DNA of 64,000 nt from Vibrio tubiashii ATCC 19109 (GCF_000772105.1 NZ_CP009354.1:2480001-2544000); one strand, 5' to 3'. Numbered from the stretch's first letter, positions 48,253 to 58,825 are shown. The notes: generated by a model not told the origin, from the sequence alone. Numbers and translations are program-made.

Positions 48253-48523
48253 AATCATATCATTTAACGCATTTTGCACAAATAATTAGCAAATATCACC
48301 AAAACAAAACCAAATAACAGAATTATAATTTATATAAATACATTCATTCTGTTTATTTAATGACCTTTAAGTCGTTGATTGGTATAAGGAGGAAACTCAA
48401 CCACCAAAGAGAGGCATAAATTACGCTTATCTATAACCGAGCACTCTGATGGTTTAAGAGAGGGGGAAACGCCTCAAACTGTGATAGTCAAAAATGAGAG
48501 CTTTATCCGATTGAGATTGGAGG
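48253..48523. other. AT-rich non-coding gap between the AbgT gene and rpmJ2
   Basis: No credible gene on either strand. It contains a GATTGGTAT motif at 48377-48385, like the end of the foldback element, and weak inverted repeats (GTTTAAGAGAGG/GCCTCAAAC) that could end rpmJ2 transcription. Otherwise I see nothing in it. Confidence 0.5.
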
Positions 48524-48649
48524 CTACTTTTGCACCGCTTTAAATCTTGGATTGGTTTTGCAGATAACGTACAAACGCCCTCTTCTTTTGACGATTTGAC
48601 AATCAGGATGGCGATTTTTAGCACTCTTAAGAGATTTTACGACCTTCAT
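48524..48649 (-). CDS. rpmJ2: 50S ribosomal protein L36, zinc-free type B
   Basis: A 41-residue protein reading [20 protein letters not shown], then [20 protein letters not shown] and a final K. It closely matches the YkgO-type L36 that lacks the full set of zinc ligands: the first Cys and the His of the zinc form are replaced (AKN..., PRFK) while two Cys remain. Its ATG directly follows the rpmE2 stop (TAAATG). Together they replace zinc-binding L31 and L36 when zinc is scarce, freeing ribosomal zinc. A Zur box precedes the pair. Confidence 0.93.
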   Translation of the reverse strand: MKVVKSLKSAKNRHPDCQIVKRRGRLYVICKTNPRFKAVQK

Positions 48650-48910
48650 TTACTTGTCCCCTTTAGAAAATTGACCAAATCGACGCTTAAAGTTAGCGAC
48701 ACGACCTTCCTGATGAATGACACGCTGCTTACCTGTGTAGAAAGGGTGAGATTTAGAAGAAACTTCAATCGTAAAGTACGGGTAGGTTTTGCCATCTTTC
48801 CACTCAATAGTGCGGTCAGTTTGCAATGTTGAACCGATAAGGAAGTACTCATCAATGCTTGTATCATGGAAAACCACGGTTCGGTATTCAGGGTGAATGT
48901 TGGGTTGCAT
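48650..48910 (-). CDS. rpmE2: 50S ribosomal protein L31, zinc-free type B
   Basis: An 86-residue L31 paralogue starting [18 protein letters not shown], with GAGG five bases before the ATG. It lacks the CxxC zinc motif of ordinary L31 and contains [13 protein letters not shown], typical of YkgM. It is the first gene of a two-gene unit with rpmJ2, behind a Zur-type palindrome. A longer upstream frame crosses the Zur box and is not credible. Confidence 0.96.
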   Translation of the reverse strand: MQPNIHPEYRTVVFHDTSIDEYFLIGSTLQTDRTIEWKDGKTYPYFTIEVSSKSHPFYTGKQRVIHQEGRVANFKRRFGQFSKGDK

Positions 48911-48928
48911 AATTACCTCAATAGAAAC

Positions 48929-48943
48929 TGTTATGTTATAACA
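48929..48943. promoter_or_regulatory. Zur box upstream of rpmE2-rpmJ2
   Basis: TGTTATGTTATAACA matches the Zur core TGTTATANTATAACA at 13 of 14 defined bases and lies 19 bp upstream of the rpmE2 ATG. Zur repression of the ykgM-ykgO pair is known in E. coli. Confidence 0.85.
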
Positions 48944-48945
48944 TT

Positions 48946-48964
48946 TTAAATAATAATCATTATC
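48946..48964. promoter_or_regulatory. Fur-like box beside the Zur box
   Basis: The 19 bp ending in AATAATCATTATC match the Fur consensus GATAATGATAATCATTATC at 15 of 19 positions. It is two bases from the Zur box and 62 bp upstream of trmO. Binding by Fur is inferred; AT-richness of the promoter could explain part of the match. Confidence 0.5.
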
Positions 48965-49026
48965 ACCAAGTTTTACTACTCTTTTTTGTGATACTTTTTC
49001 CTCATCACCAAATTGAGAGAAAAGAG

Positions 49027-49722
49027 ATGTATTCCATAGAGCCAATCGGTTTTATTGAAAGCCCATATAAAGAGAAGTTCGCCGTTCCTCGGCAGCCGAG
49101 CTTAGTGCCAGCTGCTCGCTCGCGAGTAAAACTAGTTGGAGAGGCGAATAGTCCCGAAGCGGTACGCGGGTTGGAGCAATTCTCCCATGCTTGGTTGTTG
49201 TTTCTGTTTGACCAGAATTTAGCGGCAGGATGGAAGCCTACTGTCAGACCACCTCGACTGGGTGGCAATGAGCGTGTAGGTGTATTTGCTTCTCGTTCGA
49301 CGTTTAGACCCAATGGGATTGGTATGTCTGCGGTTGAAATTAAAGGGATCACAAAACAAGGCGATCAGATCTATCTCGATCTTGGCAATGTCGATTTAGT
49401 CGATGGCACTCCCATCATCGACATTAAGCCGTATATCCCTTATTCCGACTCGATTCCTCAAGCACTAGGAAGCTACGCAGACGCGGAACCTGAAAAGTCT
49501 CAAGTCCTATTCTCGCCATTAGCCACAGAGCAGTTAGAAACCCGCGGATATCTTGACTATCAAAAGACGGTAATTGAGCAGGTTTTAGCACAAGACCCTC
49601 GCCCTGCGTACAAAAAGAACAAGCCTGATAGTAAAGAATATGCGGTAAATTTGTTCGATATGAATGTGAAGTTCACCGTTAACGATAACTTAATAACGGT
49701 TACTGCGATTGAAAGCTTTTGA
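49027..49722 (+). CDS. trmO: tRNA (N6-threonylcarbamoyladenosine37-N6)-methyltransferase TrmO
   Basis: TrmO (YaeB/TsaA) methylates t6A37 in tRNA-Thr. The 231-residue protein starts [20 protein letters not shown]. It has the SAM-binding beta-barrel with [36 protein letters not shown] and [16 protein letters not shown]. In E. coli it is also next to proS. The ATG at 49027 is the start that matches the family. Confidence 0.95.
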   Translation: MYSIEPIGFIESPYKEKFAVPRQPSLVPAARSRVKLVGEANSPEAVRGLEQFSHAWLLFLFDQNLAAGWKPTVRPPRLGGNERVGVFASRSTFRPNGIGMSAVEIKGITKQGDQIYLDLGNVDLVDGTPIIDIKPYIPYSDSIPQALGSYADAEPEKSQVLFSPLATEQLETRGYLDYQKTVIEQVLAQDPRPAYKKNKPDSKEYAVNLFDMNVKFTVNDNLITVTAIESF

Positions 49723-49833
49723 CAATGGCATTTGGCTGATATTATAAGCGGCTAACAATTTTCCCCTCGTGGGACTTCCATACTCCTGTCCATTCCGGCT
49801 TGAGTATCTAACTTTAATAAACGGATAAGTTAA

Positions 49834-51549
49834 ATGCGTACCAGTAATTATCTTCTTTCTACTCTGAAGGAGACTCCAAACGACGCAGAAGTAGTGAGCC
49901 ACCAGCTCATGCTACGTGCAGGTATGATCCGTAAGCTGGCTTCAGGTCTCTACACCTGGCTACCTACTGGTCTACGTGTACTGCGTAAAGTCGAAAACAT
50001 CGTTCGTCAAGAGATCGACAATGCAGGCGCAGTCGAAACATTGATGCCCGTTGTTCAGCCGTTTGAACTATGGGAAGAGACAGGCCGCAGCGAGAAGATG
50101 GGTCCTGAGCTGCTTCGCTTTACTGACCGACATACTCGTCCGTTTGTTCTTAGCCCAACAGCTGAAGAAGTGATCACTAGCCTAGTACGCAATGAAGTGA
50201 GCTCTTACAAACAGCTACCGCTAAACCTGTACCAAATCCAAACTAAGTTCCGTGATGAGCGTCGCCCACGTTTTGGCGTAATGCGTGCACGCGAATTCTG
50301 CATGATGGATGCGTACAGCTTTGATATTGATAAAGAAGGTCTACAGAAGTCTTACGATGCAATGCACGATGCTTACTGTAAGGCCTTCGACCGTATGGGC
50401 CTTGAGTACCGCCCAGTACTGGCTGACTCAGGTGCTATCGGTGGTAGCGGTTCTCAAGAGTTCCACGTACTTGCGGAAAGTGGTGAAGACCTAATTGCCT
50501 TCTCTACTGAGTCTGACTACGCAGCGAACATCGAAAAAGCCGAAGCACTTGCTCTGGCTGACGAAGCTGCGGCTCCAACTCAAGAGATGACGTTAGTTGA
50601 CACGCCAAACGCAAAGACAATTGCTGAGCTTGTTGAACAGTTTGAGTTGCCAATCGAGAAGACGGTTAAGACGCTATTTGTTAAAGCATCTGATGAAGTT
50701 GACGCTGACCTAATCGCGCTTATCATGCGTGGCGACCACGAACTGAACGAAGTGAAAGCGGAAAACCTTCCTCAAGTTGCAGCTCCTCTAGAGATGGCAA
50801 CAGAAGAAGAAATCCGTGCCCTAATCGGCGCTGGCCCTGGCTCACTAGGCCCTGTTGGTCTTAAACTGCCATTCATCGTTGACCGCACTGTTGCTGTAAT
50901 GAGTGACTTTGGCGCAGGCGCTAACGTAGACGACAAGCACTACTTCGGTATCAACTGGGGTCGTGATGTTGAGCTTGGCCAAGTTGAAGACTTACGTAAT
51001 GTGGTTGAAGGTGATCCAAGCCCTTGTGGTAAAGGTACCATCGCACTGAAACGTGGTATCGAAGTAGGCCACATCTTCCAACTTGGTAATGTTTACTCTC
51101 AAGCAATGAACTGTGGCGTTCTTGGTCCAGACGGTAAAAACGTTATCCTAGAGATGGGTTGTTACGGTATCGGTGTTTCTCGTGTTGTTGCGTCTGCAAT
51201 TGAGCAGAACCACGACAAGTACGGCATCATCTGGCCAGATGCACTTGCACCTTTCCAAGTCGCGATCGTACCAATGAACATGCACAAGTCAGAAGAAGTG
51301 AAAGAAGCAGCTGAGAAGCTGTACGCTGAACTGACGGCAATGGGCATCGAAGTTCTATTCGACGACCGTAAAGAGCGCCCTGGCGTAATGTTCTCTGATA
51401 TGGAGCTAATCGGCGTTCCTCACACTATCGTCATTGGCGATCGTTCAATGAAAGAAGGCAACTTCGAGTACAAGAACCGCCGCTCTGGTGAGAAAACCGC
51501 TGTCGCGATGGCTGATATCGTTGAGCATGTTAAAGCTCAGCTAGCGTAA
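49834..51549 (+). CDS. proS: Prolyl-tRNA synthetase
   Basis: ProRS charges tRNA-Pro. The 571-residue protein is the bacterial type with an INS editing domain (about 230-390) that removes mischarged Ala. It starts [20 protein letters not shown] and has the class II motifs [22 protein letters not shown] and [13 protein letters not shown], plus an anticodon-binding C-terminus. It lies 111 bp after trmO. Confidence 0.98.
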   Translation: MRTSNYLLSTLKETPNDAEVVSHQLMLRAGMIRKLASGLYTWLPTGLRVLRKVENIVRQEIDNAGAVETLMPVVQPFELWEETGRSEKMGPELLRFTDRHTRPFVLSPTAEEVITSLVRNEVSSYKQLPLNLYQIQTKFRDERRPRFGVMRAREFCMMDAYSFDIDKEGLQKSYDAMHDAYCKAFDRMGLEYRPVLADSGAIGGSGSQEFHVLAESGEDLIAFSTESDYAANIEKAEALALADEAAAPTQEMTLVDTPNAKTIAELVEQFELPIEKTVKTLFVKASDEVDADLIALIMRGDHELNEVKAENLPQVAAPLEMATEEEIRALIGAGPGSLGPVGLKLPFIVDRTVAVMSDFGAGANVDDKHYFGINWGRDVELGQVEDLRNVVEGDPSPCGKGTIALKRGIEVGHIFQLGNVYSQAMNCGVLGPDGKNVILEMGCYGIGVSRVVASAIEQNHDKYGIIWPDALAPFQVAIVPMNMHKSEEVKEAAEKLYAELTAMGIEVLFDDRKERPGVMFSDMELIGVPHTIVIGDRSMKEGNFEYKNRRSGEKTAVAMADIVEHVKAQLA

Positions 51550-51570
51550 GTTAGCCCCTAGAAATACAGA

Positions 51571-51597
51571 AGGCCGATGGAGACATCGGCCTTTTTT
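51571..51597 (+). terminator. Terminator after proS
   Basis: AGGCCGATG and CATCGGCCT with a GAGA-type tetraloop and TTTTTT. It touches the stop codon of the convergent hydrolase gene. Confidence 0.95.
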
Positions 51598-52995
51598 CTA
51601 TTTTACTTTCTTGGCAAAGCCATTATAAAACGGCGCCTCTTGGGTTAGCCCTGTCAGTTTGCCTGTTTTGCTGAACTTAAAGTAAAACGTCGATTCAAAC
51701 TCCAAAGGCTTGAAATGGTTTTCTGCTACTTTGTGTAACGCATAGGCGTCTTGCTTGTAACCTTGAATATAGAGCAACCCATTGCGAATAAAGACATCAG
51801 CATAAAAGTCCTCACTGTATTGATATCTTCCAATCAATGGCTTTAACTCCTCAAGATCCACTTTCAACACTTCAGTTTGATAGAGTGGAAAGTCAATCCA
51901 ACCTTCTGTAAGCGAAACCGCGCGTAATATCTCTTGCGCAAGCTGATCGCCTCTTTGACCATTGGTCAAAACTACCGCCCCGGTACCAAGCTTCGGATAG
52001 AGGACAAAGTGCCCTTCAAAGCCGTGGTTGATGCCGCCGTGGAATACATAGCCTTCTTTGCTACTATGATTACGGAAAAAGCCAAGTCCCATAAAGCTTG
52101 TCCCAGGGTAATCAATTTGCTGGATACTCTCTTGGCTTAGCCAGGACTCATCGTCTCTAATGTAGGCTTGGTGAACAGCCAGAAGCATACGAGTCAGATC
52201 TGTAGGTGTTGTCCACAAACCAGCCGCACTTTTAGCCGCGTATTTGTGCCACCCTTTTGCAACCCATTCGCCATATCGGTGAGCGTGGGCAAACTTTGTG
52301 TTCTCTTGATTTTCTGTAGGCTGAACAAAACTAGAGTTGACCATTTTTAATGGCTCAAACACCTCCTGATCCGCTATCACTTCGAACGGCTTATCGTAAA
52401 CCTGTTCAAGAATGTGCTGGACGAGAATGTAACCGCCATTGGAGTAATGATAGTCCCCCACTACAAACTCTTGCTTTAAAACACCAAGCTTGGAATCGCT
52501 ACGAGTAAAGATATTCAGCTTAGGGAGCGCTTGATCGCTATCGACCCCCATATAACCTGTATGGTTAAAACCCGCTTTATGTGACAATAACTGACGCAGC
52601 GTAACAGGAGACGTCACGACTTTTGCAAACTCTGGTGCAAGCATAGGTTGGATGTACTCATCTAATGTTAGTAAACCTTTCTCCATGGCTCTCAAAGTGA
52701 TCAAAGTGGTGACTGGCTTACTCATTGAGGCCACTTGATACCTGGTATCAGTGTTAACTAGTTGACCTGATTCATGACTCAAACCATGGCTGAATTGCCA
52801 CTCTTTTTGACCCTCTTTGAATGTACTAACACTCACACTGGGGATCTGCCAAAACGCCATTCGTTCATCTAATGAGTAACGTAACTCGGGATTAGACGCA
52901 TACTTATAACTGGCGACTAAGTTAGAAAATGCCTCTGGCTGCTGTGCCAGTACCGACGAGCTTAACAGCACAATGGACAGTAAAAAGCCTCTCAT
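51598..52995 (-). CDS. Beta-lactamase-family serine hydrolase
   Basis: A 465-residue secreted enzyme of the class C/esterase/DD-peptidase fold. The ATG at 52995 has AGGTAGG upstream. A signal peptide ends near SSVLA-QQPE. Motifs are SxxK in ASMSKPVTTL, YSN in HYSNGGYILV and HGG in FHGGINHGFEG (the KTG-like position). Such proteins are often esterases or peptidases rather than true beta-lactamases; the substrate is not evident. A C-terminal beta domain (about 370-465) is present. Confidence 0.88.
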   Translation of the reverse strand: MRGFLLSIVLLSSSVLAQQPEAFSNLVASYKYASNPELRYSLDERMAFWQIPSVSVSTFKEGQKEWQFSHGLSHESGQLVNTDTRYQVASMSKPVTTLITLRAMEKGLLTLDEYIQPMLAPEFAKVVTSPVTLRQLLSHKAGFNHTGYMGVDSDQALPKLNIFTRSDSKLGVLKQEFVVGDYHYSNGGYILVQHILEQVYDKPFEVIADQEVFEPLKMVNSSFVQPTENQENTKFAHAHRYGEWVAKGWHKYAAKSAAGLWTTPTDLTRMLLAVHQAYIRDDESWLSQESIQQIDYPGTSFMGLGFFRNHSSKEGYVFHGGINHGFEGHFVLYPKLGTGAVVLTNGQRGDQLAQEILRAVSLTEGWIDFPLYQTEVLKVDLEELKPLIGRYQYSEDFYADVFIRNGLLYIQGYKQDAYALHKVAENHFKPLEFESTFYFKFSKTGKLTGLTQEAPFYNGFAKKVK

Positions 52996-53014
52996 AAACA
53001 CCTACCTTAAATAA

Positions 53015-53052
53015 TAAAAAACCCATTGATATTATTTTTATATCAATGGGTT
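53015..53052 (-). terminator. Terminator after yafJ
   Basis: AACCCATTGATAT and ATATCAATGGGTT form a 13-bp stem; the A run at 53015-53020 gives a T run on the minus strand. Confidence 0.88.
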
Positions 53053-53112
53053 AAATATAAACTTTCGACTTGTTCTCAATGATTTTAGAAGCACATCTCG
53101 AAATTTGGTTTA

Positions 53113-53958
53113 TTACTCTAACGGTTCGGTAGGTGCCTGACTGGCCACTTTTTTGGGCGCATATGCGACGTCAGCCAGTTCATCGGCATTACCATCGATC
53201 AGCTCACCAAAATGGAAAATGCCAAACTCGCCCGGCTTCATTCGGTGCCAAGTTTCATTGCCCGTCAGCGGTTGAGTCACAATGACAGACACAATGTCAT
53301 TGGGCGTTGTTTCTTCTTGGAAGTTAATTTCCACATCTTCATCAAGTAACGCAGCTTTACCAAATGGCGCACGACGGGTGATCCAATAAAGATGGTTAGT
53401 ACAGTAGGTCATGACATACTCACCGTCTGAAAGCAGCATGTTAAACACGCCCTTCTCTCTCAGCTTGTCGCAGCACTCGGCAACAAAACGAAACACCCCC
53501 ACCATATCTTGCGGTGGTTCTGGATACTCATCTTCCATCTGCTTAAGCAACCAACAAAATGAGAGTTCACTATCTGTTTGCCCAACGGGGCGATGTCTAC
53601 CCGTTACTAAATTTTGGTAATCGCTCAATTGACCATTATGAGCAAAGGTCCAATAACGTCCCCACAGTTCACGGGTAAAGGGGTGGGTATTTTCAAGATT
53701 CACTGCACCGCGATTCGCCTGACGAATATGACTTATCACCGCACAGCTTTTAATCGGATAATTCTGTACCAGCTCAGCGATCTTTGAATCGCAACTTGGG
53801 TTCGGATCTTTGAAATTACGAAAGCCTTTGCCCTCGTAGAAAGTGATTCCCCAACCATCACGGTGCGGACCGGTATTACCGCCGCGCTGCATCAGCCCGG
53901 TAAAACTAAAACAGATATCGGTTGGCACATTGGCGCTCATTCCGAGCAGTTCACACAT
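53113..53958 (-). CDS. yafJ: Class II glutamine amidotransferase YafJ
   Basis: A 281-residue N-terminal-nucleophile amidotransferase-like protein. The Cys after Met (MCELLGMSANVP) is the expected nucleophile. RGGNTGPHRDGWGITFYEG, SHIRQANRGAVNLENTHPF and FAHNGQLSDY are the glutamine-binding segments. There is no synthase partner domain. It lies after gmhA on the same strand, as in E. coli. The physiological substrate is unknown. Confidence 0.93.
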   Translation of the reverse strand: MCELLGMSANVPTDICFSFTGLMQRGGNTGPHRDGWGITFYEGKGFRNFKDPNPSCDSKIAELVQNYPIKSCAVISHIRQANRGAVNLENTHPFTRELWGRYWTFAHNGQLSDYQNLVTGRHRPVGQTDSELSFCWLLKQMEDEYPEPPQDMVGVFRFVAECCDKLREKGVFNMLLSDGEYVMTYCTNHLYWITRRAPFGKAALLDEDVEINFQEETTPNDIVSVIVTQPLTGNETWHRMKPGEFGIFHFGELIDGNADELADVAYAPKKVASQAPTEPLE

Positions 53959-54065
53959 GGTTTACTAAACTCCCTTAATCCTTGCGTGCGGTTTCTTCTT
54001 TAATAGCATAAGCGCCAGCGAATTCGCTAGCGCTTATAGTTATAAGATAAAAACATTAACGGCAA

Positions 54066-54647
54066 TTAAGCGTTTTCCATCTCTTTTTCGATCAGTTGAA
54101 TCACAATGTGGATGATCTTAATGTGAATCTCTTGAATTCGATCTGCGTAACCAAAATGAGGAACACGAATTTCAATGTCCGCTAGGCCTGCCATTTTGCC
54201 GCCATCTTTACCCGTTAGGGCGATGGTTTTCATGCCTTTTGCTTTAGCTGCATCTATCGCTTTTAAGATGTTACCTGAGTTACCCGAGGTTGATAGGCCA
54301 AATAGCACATCACCTTTGGCACCCACGGCTTCAACATAACGAGAAAATACGTGGTCGTAACCAAAGTCATTACTTACACATGATAGGTGGCTTGGATCAG
54401 ATATAGCGATACCTGGTAAACCTGGACGATTTTCGCGATAGCGACCTGTTAGCTCTTCTGCAAAATGCATAGCATCACAATGTGAACCACCGTTACCACA
54501 AGAAAGCACTTTACCACCTTGCTTAAATGAATCAGCCAGCATCTTCGCCGCCGCTTCTATTTGCGCAATGTTGTTTTCATCGCTTAAAAATTTATTCAGA
54601 ACGTCAGCAGCTTCGGTCAATTCGTTTTTAATTAGGTCCTGGTACAT
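54066..54647 (-). CDS. gmhA: Phosphoheptose isomerase GmhA
   Basis: GmhA converts sedoheptulose-7-phosphate to D-glycero-D-manno-heptose-7-phosphate, the first step to LPS core heptose. The 193-residue SIS-domain protein has [35 protein letters not shown] and the C-terminal [17 protein letters not shown] helix with its catalytic/metal-site residues. It is divergent from fadE. Confidence 0.97.
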   Translation of the reverse strand: MYQDLIKNELTEAADVLNKFLSDENNIAQIEAAAKMLADSFKQGGKVLSCGNGGSHCDAMHFAEELTGRYRENRPGLPGIAISDPSHLSCVSNDFGYDHVFSRYVEAVGAKGDVLFGLSTSGNSGNILKAIDAAKAKGMKTIALTGKDGGKMAGLADIEIRVPHFGYADRIQEIHIKIIHIVIQLIEKEMENA

Positions 54648-54700
54648 AGGTTAATCTCTAATTTTTGTAATAAATAGTTCTGTGTGAAATACAGAAAACG

Positions 54701-54916
54701 TTACCTACAGAGTTTACTCAAACAATTCTCACTGTCGATAGCTTGCTGATAACAATTCCCGCTTTGTTGCAAATCTTGGTTCACAAAAACCGCATAGCCC
54801 ATCATTTTTAGACTTTTCACTCTACTTAGATCACTTTTTAAGCAAATACCGGTTTTACATTTTATTAATATTTTGATTACACTTAACTGGTTAGACCTCT
54901 TACATGTTATCGGCAT
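54701..54916 (-). CDS. Possible small Cys-containing protein or gene remnant
   Basis: A 71-codon frame in the gmhA/fadE gap. Its second half reads like real protein (VKSLKMMGYAVFVNQDLQQS, then GNCYQQAIDSENCLSKLC), but the first 20 residues are AT-rich and lack a ribosome site or signal peptide. It also overlaps the fadE regulatory region. I do not recognise it. It may be the decayed end of a lost gene or a short gene with a later start. Confidence 0.25.
   Translation of the reverse strand: MPITCKRSNQLSVIKILIKCKTGICLKSDLSRVKSLKMMGYAVFVNQDLQQSGNCYQQAIDSENCLSKLCR
54885..54901. promoter_or_regulatory. FadR-like operator of fadE
   Basis: AACTGGTTAGACCTCTT matches the E. coli FadR consensus AGCTGGTCCGACNTGTT at 12 of 16 defined positions. 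It lies 54 bp upstream of the fadE ATG. FadR repression relieved by long-chain acyl-CoA is the established mode for fad genes. Confidence 0.72.
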
Positions 54917-54954
54917 AAAACAGATTAAATTCCGCCGTAATAAGGAACATAAAT

Positions 54955-57408
54955 ATGGACATCTTGCTCTCTCTACTTGGCTTTACCGCAGTTCTCGCGA
55001 TCTGCTTATACCACCGCAGTTCACTGCTGCTCTCCATCGCTGCATTAACTGCCACAATGGTTGTGCTCTCTATCTTTGGTAGTGCTGGCTCTCTTAGCTG
55101 GATCTTATTCATCGCTGCCATTGCGACCCTAGCAGTACCATCCATCAGACAGTCACTAATCAGTAAAAAAGCCCTAGCTCTATTTAAGAAAGTGCTTCCT
55201 GCTATGTCGCAGACAGAAAAAGAAGCGCTTGATGCCGGTACCGTTTGGTGGGAAGCAGAGCTGTTCAAAGGTAAGCCTGACTGGAAAAAGCTGCACGACA
55301 TTCAAAAGCCTCAGCTAAGCGCCGAAGAGCAAGCCTTCTTAGATGGCCCAGTGAACGAAGTCTGCGCTATGGTCAATGACTACAAAGTGACTCACGAGCT
55401 AGCCGACTTACCGCCTGAAGTTTGGCAATACCTAAAAGACAATAAGTTCTTTGCGATGATCATTAAGAAGAAATACGGCGGCCTAGAGTTTTCTGCTTAC
55501 GCTCAGTCTCTAGTACTGCAAAAGCTAACAGGTGTCTCTAGCGTGCTCTCTTCGACAGTTGGTGTACCTAACTCATTAGGCCCAGGCGAACTGCTGCAAC
55601 ACTACGGTACAACAGAGCAAAAAGATTACTACCTACCTCGTCTTGCAGAAGGTAAAGAGATTCCATGTTTTGCTTTGACCAGCCCTGAAGCTGGATCAGA
55701 CGCAGGCTCTATTCCTGATTTCGGTGTGGTATGTAAAGGACAATGGGAAGGCAAAGAAGTGTTAGGTATGCGCCTGACTTGGAACAAGCGTTACATTACT
55801 TTAGCGCCTGTTGCGACTGTTCTAGGTCTAGCCTTTAAACTGCGCGATCCTGAAGGATTACTTGGCGAGCAACAAGATCTAGGCATCACCTGTGCTTTGA
55901 TCCCGACTCATCTAAAAGGTGTTGAAATCGGTAATCGTCACTTCCCGCTTAACGTTCCATTCCAAAACGGTCCAACGCGCGGTGAAGACCTATTTGTGCC
56001 ACTCGACTTTATCATTGGCGGCCCCAAAATGGCCGGACAAGGCTGGCGTATGCTGGTTGAGTGTCTGTCAGTAGGTCGTGGTATTACGTTACCGTCAAAC
56101 TCTACCGGTGGGATTAAGACAGCTGCACTAGCAACAGGAGCTTATGCAAGAATTCGTCGTCAGTTCAAACAACCTATTGGTCACATGGAAGGGGTTGAAG
56201 AGCCGTTAGCACGTTTAGGTGGTAATGCCTACGTGATGGATGCAGCAAGTACTTTGACCGTTGCAGGTATCGACCTTGGCGAAAAACCATCAGTTATCTC
56301 AGCGATCGTCAAATATCACTGTACTCACAGAATGCAGCGTAGCGTTATTGATGCGATGGACATTGTTGGTGGTAAAGGTATCTGTATGGGGCCAGCAAAC
56401 TTCCTTGCGCGTGGCTATCAAGGTGCACCAATTGCCGTTACTGTTGAAGGCGCAAATATCTTAACCCGCTCTATGATTATCTATGGTCAAGGCGCGATTC
56501 GCTGCCATCCATATGTACTCGAAGAAATGAATGCCGCCTACTCAGATGCATCCGATGCCCTAGACAAGTTTGATAGTGCGTTAGCAGGCCACGTGAGCTT
56601 CACCATGAGTAACCTTATTCGCAGCCTATGGTTAGGTCTGACCGATGGTCGTTTCTCTGATGCGCCAGTGAAAGATTCAACCACTCGTTACTACCAGCAG
56701 TTGAACCGCTACAGCGCTAACATCGCTTTCCTATCTGATATTTCAATGGCTGTTCTAGGTGGCTCACTGAAACGTAAAGAGCGCTTGTCTGCACGCTTAG
56801 GCGACATTCTAAGCCAACTGTACTTAAGCTCGGCAACGCTAAAACGCTATGAAAGTGACGGTCGTATTAGCGAAGACCTTCCGCTAGTACATTGGGGTCT
56901 ACAAGATAGCCTGAAACAGACTGAAATCGCTGTCGATGAGTTCTTAGCCAACTTCCCGAATAAATGGTTAGGCAAAGCACTGCGCGTTTTAATTATGCCA
57001 TTTGGTCGAGTACGCAAAGCGCCAAGCGACAAGCTAGATAGCCAAGTAGCTCAGATCCTACAAACGCCAAGTGAAACTCGCTCTCGTATTGGTCGTTACC
57101 AGTATTTTGAAGCGAGTGAATTCAATGCCGTTGGTCGTATCGAGCAAGCGCTTGAAATCATCCTTAAAGCAGAGCCAGTTTTCGATAAGATTTGTAAAGA
57201 GACAGGTAAACGCCGCCCATTCTTGCGTCTAGATGAGGTTGCAGCAATCGGGCTAGAAAAAGGGATTATCGATACTAACCAAGCGAAACTGCTGCGTGAA
57301 GCTGAAGAGCAACGACTATATGTCATCAATGTTGATGACTTCAGTCCTGAGGAATTAGCAGCAAAGCCTCAACCGCAGCTTTCTTCAGCAATGGATGAAG
57401 TCGCGTAA
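54955..57408 (+). CDS. fadE: Acyl-CoA dehydrogenase FadE
   Basis: FadE carries out the first oxidation of fatty-acid beta-oxidation using FAD. The 817-residue protein has two or three N-terminal membrane helices (about 1-60), the dehydrogenase core (about 110-510; [33 protein letters not shown]) and the long C-terminal extension (DUF1974) typical of FadE. It has AAGGA upstream. FadR control is suggested by the upstream box. Confidence 0.97.
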   Translation: MDILLSLLGFTAVLAICLYHRSSLLLSIAALTATMVVLSIFGSAGSLSWILFIAAIATLAVPSIRQSLISKKALALFKKVLPAMSQTEKEALDAGTVWWEAELFKGKPDWKKLHDIQKPQLSAEEQAFLDGPVNEVCAMVNDYKVTHELADLPPEVWQYLKDNKFFAMIIKKKYGGLEFSAYAQSLVLQKLTGVSSVLSSTVGVPNSLGPGELLQHYGTTEQKDYYLPRLAEGKEIPCFALTSPEAGSDAGSIPDFGVVCKGQWEGKEVLGMRLTWNKRYITLAPVATVLGLAFKLRDPEGLLGEQQDLGITCALIPTHLKGVEIGNRHFPLNVPFQNGPTRGEDLFVPLDFIIGGPKMAGQGWRMLVECLSVGRGITLPSNSTGGIKTAALATGAYARIRRQFKQPIGHMEGVEEPLARLGGNAYVMDAASTLTVAGIDLGEKPSVISAIVKYHCTHRMQRSVIDAMDIVGGKGICMGPANFLARGYQGAPIAVTVEGANILTRSMIIYGQGAIRCHPYVLEEMNAAYSDASDALDKFDSALAGHVSFTMSNLIRSLWLGLTDGRFSDAPVKDSTTRYYQQLNRYSANIAFLSDISMAVLGGSLKRKERLSARLGDILSQLYLSSATLKRYESDGRISEDLPLVHWGLQDSLKQTEIAVDEFLANFPNKWLGKALRVLIMPFGRVRKAPSDKLDSQVAQILQTPSETRSRIGRYQYFEASEFNAVGRIEQALEIILKAEPVFDKICKETGKRRPFLRLDEVAAIGLEKGIIDTNQAKLLREAEEQRLYVINVDDFSPEELAAKPQPQLSSAMDEVA

Positions 57409-57442
57409 ACCTTCACTTAAAACGAAACACATCAATACGAAC

Positions 57443-57470
57443 AAGGGCTGCATTTTTTGCAGCCCTTTTT
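57443..57470 (+). terminator. Terminator after fadE
   Basis: AAGGGCTGCA and TGCAGCCCTT around TTTTT, with trailing Ts. Confidence 0.93.
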
Positions 57471-57566
57471 AGTCAGTAAACCCTAACGTTTATCATTTCA
57501 ACTGAACGTGCAACTAACCACTTCAGGTTTTACTTATTGAACACGGCGCTTGAGTCGCTAAACAGA

Positions 57567-58817
57567 TTACTTCTTCGGCATTTCCAATTGCATCTCAGGT
57601 ATCGCTTGCTTACTCGCCTTAAGCTTACGTCTAACAAACCAGACCACTAAGCCGAGAATAACCACCACAACGTTACCGACGCCAATAACAATCATAGTAC
57701 GAGTACGCTTTTCTTCGCGCATTTGAATCAGTTGCATTTCCTCTAACAGCTTCTGCTGCTTAAGGCGCTCTTCTTCCTGCAATCGGCGCGTCTCCGCCAT
57801 ATCAACTTCCGCCACCACACTATAGGTGTGATCTGTTAAAGGGAAAATCAGCGGTCGCTCAGACCCCATCTCCGTCGCAAACGCTTCGCCAGTCCATGAG
57901 TAAAGGCCGATCGCCTCACTGTACGGAATTTCCAGTTCAAGCTTATTGCTTTCCGCTTGTGCTGAACCTTGCACTGACGTCAGCTCACCACTAGGGGAAG
58001 TATGCTCAACATGGCCTGCGATTGAACCTGGCAAAATCATCCCCTGCTCGCCAGCCATAACAATACGGTTAGGACTCATTGCGTCGCGAGACTGGATAAA
58101 GGTGGTTTGCAAAGGTGTAGGATAAACTAGCACTTCTTGCTCTTGAGCACGCAGAAATACGCCATTGCCCGAAGTAATTCTTACCCGATACTTACCCGGA
58201 GCACTCGTAATCGGCAAAGAGACAGTGAATATACCGTCACCCGCAACTTCATCAAGCCCTTGCCCATCATCGGCAAATTCGCCAATCACTTCTGGGATAG
58301 GTTTAGCTTCTTTGATCAGCTCATCTTCATTTTCAATATATTTGGTAAAGGTCACTTTAAGTTTGACCCGGTCAAGAAAGTCACGCAGTACCAAAGGTTG
58401 GTCATCTGACGTCAATCTGGCGTTAAACTTAATCGACTCCCCTTGGAAAAGGCGATTAGGGAGTTGGTCGGTAGTCAACTCAAGGTGAGAGATGAGCTTA
58501 ATTTTATTCTTCGGTGTGACTCGACCAATCGCTTGCCACGGTCCTGGCATTGGATTATCAATCGAGACGATATCCATTGAGGACTCTTGATACCAACGGA
58601 CATTATCTGGGCTACGCCACGCGTAATACTTTTTACCATCCGGTCTAACAAGGACCACTGGCTGAGAGCTTTTTGCGCGATAGATAACAAAGGTAATCTG
58701 TTTGATCGAGGGATCAACTCTAAAACGGTTATCCAATAACGACATTGAGGACTCTTCAGCGCTATAACCTAACGCGCTAAACAACATAGCGACTATGGCA
58801 ATCCAAATCCTCAACAT
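57567..58817 (-). CDS. TIGR03503-type membrane-anchored protein
   Basis: A 416-residue protein with a signal peptide (MLRIWIAIVAMLFSALGYSA), two or more beta-rich periplasmic domains (DNRFRVDPSIKQITFVIYR; DDGQGLDEVAGDGIFTVSLP), a Glu/Gln-rich helix (about 345-370) and a C-terminal membrane helix (about 375-395) with a basic tail. It matches my recollection of the TIGR03503 family of Vibrio and Shewanella. Function is unknown. It starts eight bases after dnaQ ends and is probably co-transcribed. Confidence 0.82.
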   Translation of the reverse strand: MLRIWIAIVAMLFSALGYSAEESSMSLLDNRFRVDPSIKQITFVIYRAKSSQPVVLVRPDGKKYYAWRSPDNVRWYQESSMDIVSIDNPMPGPWQAIGRVTPKNKIKLISHLELTTDQLPNRLFQGESIKFNARLTSDDQPLVLRDFLDRVKLKVTFTKYIENEDELIKEAKPIPEVIGEFADDGQGLDEVAGDGIFTVSLPITSAPGKYRVRITSGNGVFLRAQEQEVLVYPTPLQTTFIQSRDAMSPNRIVMAGEQGMILPGSIAGHVEHTSPSGELTSVQGSAQAESNKLELEIPYSEAIGLYSWTGEAFATEMGSERPLIFPLTDHTYSVVAEVDMAETRRLQEEERLKQQKLLEEMQLIQMREEKRTRTMIVIGVGNVVVVILGLVVWFVRRKLKASKQAIPEMQLEMPKK

Positions 58818-58825
58818 CCTTTCTC

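Noticed and set aside
48530..48832. Plus-strand frame of about 100 codons opposite rpmJ2 and rpmE2
   Set aside because: It is the antisense shadow of two well-supported ribosomal protein genes.
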